Shown: positions 6,027 through 6,508 of the stretch, one piece after another | How the letters are laid out: every line of letters starts with the position of its first letter | How positions within the stretch are numbered: position 1 is the first letter of the stretch | NCBI GenBank assembly: GCA_003507515.1 | Contig: DNVL01000111.1 | Coordinates: 1 to 6,508, forward strand | From: Legionella sp. | GTDB lineage: Bacteria; Pseudomonadota; Gammaproteobacteria; Legionellales; Legionellaceae | Direction: 5' to 3' | Length of the DNA stretch: 6,508 nucleotides | Position numbers and translations under genes: made by a program | The notes under the pieces: generated by a model | Seen by the model: only the letters and a program-made list of their open reading frames with translations | The model's database searches: none | Told to the model about the DNA's origin: nothing

Positions 6027-6508
6027 TTGTCAACTAATGATGTAAACCAACAGGCGCTGGATTATCACGAATTCCCTCGCCCAGGCAAACTAGCCGTGCA
6101 TGCGACCAAACCCATGTTGTCTCAAAATGATTTATCGCTTGCATATACCCCTGGTGTAGGGGCTCCTGTATTGGCCATTGCAGAACATGCACAAGACGTT
6201 TATCGCTATACCGCGAAGGGAAATTTGATTGCCGTCATGACCAATGGGACCGCTATTTTGGGTTTGGGTAATAAAGGCCCGCTGGCGAGCAAACCGGTCA
6301 TGGAAGGGAAAGCGGTCCTCTTTAAGCAATTCGCAGATATTGATGTCTTTGACATTGAAATGGATGCGGATGATCCACAAGATTTTATCGCCACGGCGAA
6401 ACGCATCTCGCCAACCTTCGGTGGGATTAATTTAGAAGACATCAAGGCACCGGAATGCTTTGAAATAGAATTGGCGTTGATAGAGCAGCTCAATATTCCT
6501 GTGTTTCA
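6027..6508 (+). CDS. maeB: NADP-dependent malic enzyme, MaeB type (partial, C-terminus outside window)
   Basis: The first 160 residues are visible. The enzyme oxidatively decarboxylates malate to pyruvate, producing NAD(P)H. Residues 11-40 (ALDYHEFPRPGKLAVHATKP to LSLAY) and TPGVGAP are the conserved MaeB N-terminus. YTAKGNLIAVMTNGTAILGL, ASKPVMEGKAVLFK and FGGINLEDIKAPECFEIE follow in the usual order, with Y40 and K95 as the predicted catalytic pair and E137/D138 as metal ligands. Whether the C-terminal phosphotransacetylase-like domain of long MaeB proteins is present cannot be seen. The start is TTG at 6027: an in-frame TAG at 6012-6014 excludes any earlier start, AGGGAG (6013-6018) lies eight bases before it, and the first in-frame ATG (6114 region, M30) would delete conserved sequence. 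It follows rpmE by 74 bases, with a terminator between, so it needs its own promoter or read-through. Confidence 0.94.
   Translation, partial: MSTNDVNQQALDYHEFPRPGKLAVHATKPMLSQNDLSLAYTPGVGAPVLAIAEHAQDVYRYTAKGNLIAVMTNGTAILGLGNKGPLASKPVMEGKAVLFKQFADIDVFDIEMDADDPQDFIATAKRISPTFGGINLEDIKAPECFEIELALIEQLNIPVF

Noticed and set aside
6132..6493. Two minus-strand open frames inside the malic enzyme
   Set aside because: They are antisense shadows of strongly conserved maeB coding sequence.

Overview
The window looks like chromosomal DNA of a gammaproteobacterium of moderate GC. The RdgB, bL31 and MaeB-type malic enzyme proteins are of proteobacterial type. Affinity to Legionellales or another host-associated group is only a guess, resting on the large orphan protein with a membrane hairpin. 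Nothing here fixes the genus.

Layout. A leftward block fills positions 1-5445. In transcription order it holds: a secreted PL7-type polysaccharide lyase with two Ig-like repeats (5445-3979); an unrecognised 639-residue protein with two adjacent transmembrane helices (3860-1941); a GIY-YIG protein of the YhbQ/UPF0213 type (1859-1548); the house-cleaning nucleotide pyrophosphatase rdgB (1551-949); and a TPR protein that runs off the left edge just as a methyltransferase domain begins (952-1). The last three genes are joined by two 4-base ATGA stop/start overlaps, so they form a tight, translationally coupled operon. The 639-residue gene has its own candidate -10 box and sits 81 bases upstream of that operon. 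A rightward block holds rpmE (ribosomal protein bL31) with a strong intrinsic terminator, then the start of a MaeB-type malic enzyme that begins at a TTG codon and runs off the right edge.

The two blocks diverge from a 282-base intergenic region (5446-5727). It carries a candidate extended -10 promoter for rpmE, a 13-base imperfect direct repeat and a small perfect hairpin in the lyase leader.

Functionally, rpmE, maeB and rdgB are housekeeping genes. The lyase and the 639-residue protein look like accessory insertions between them: one is exported and probably cuts uronic-acid polysaccharides such as alginate, the other is probably a membrane protein of unknown role. I see no CRISPR array, tRNA, rRNA, insertion sequence or recognisable defence system. 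The items most worth following are the orphan membrane protein, the lyase's variant active-site motifs and recent internal duplication, and the coupled GIY-YIG/rdgB/TPR-methyltransferase operon.
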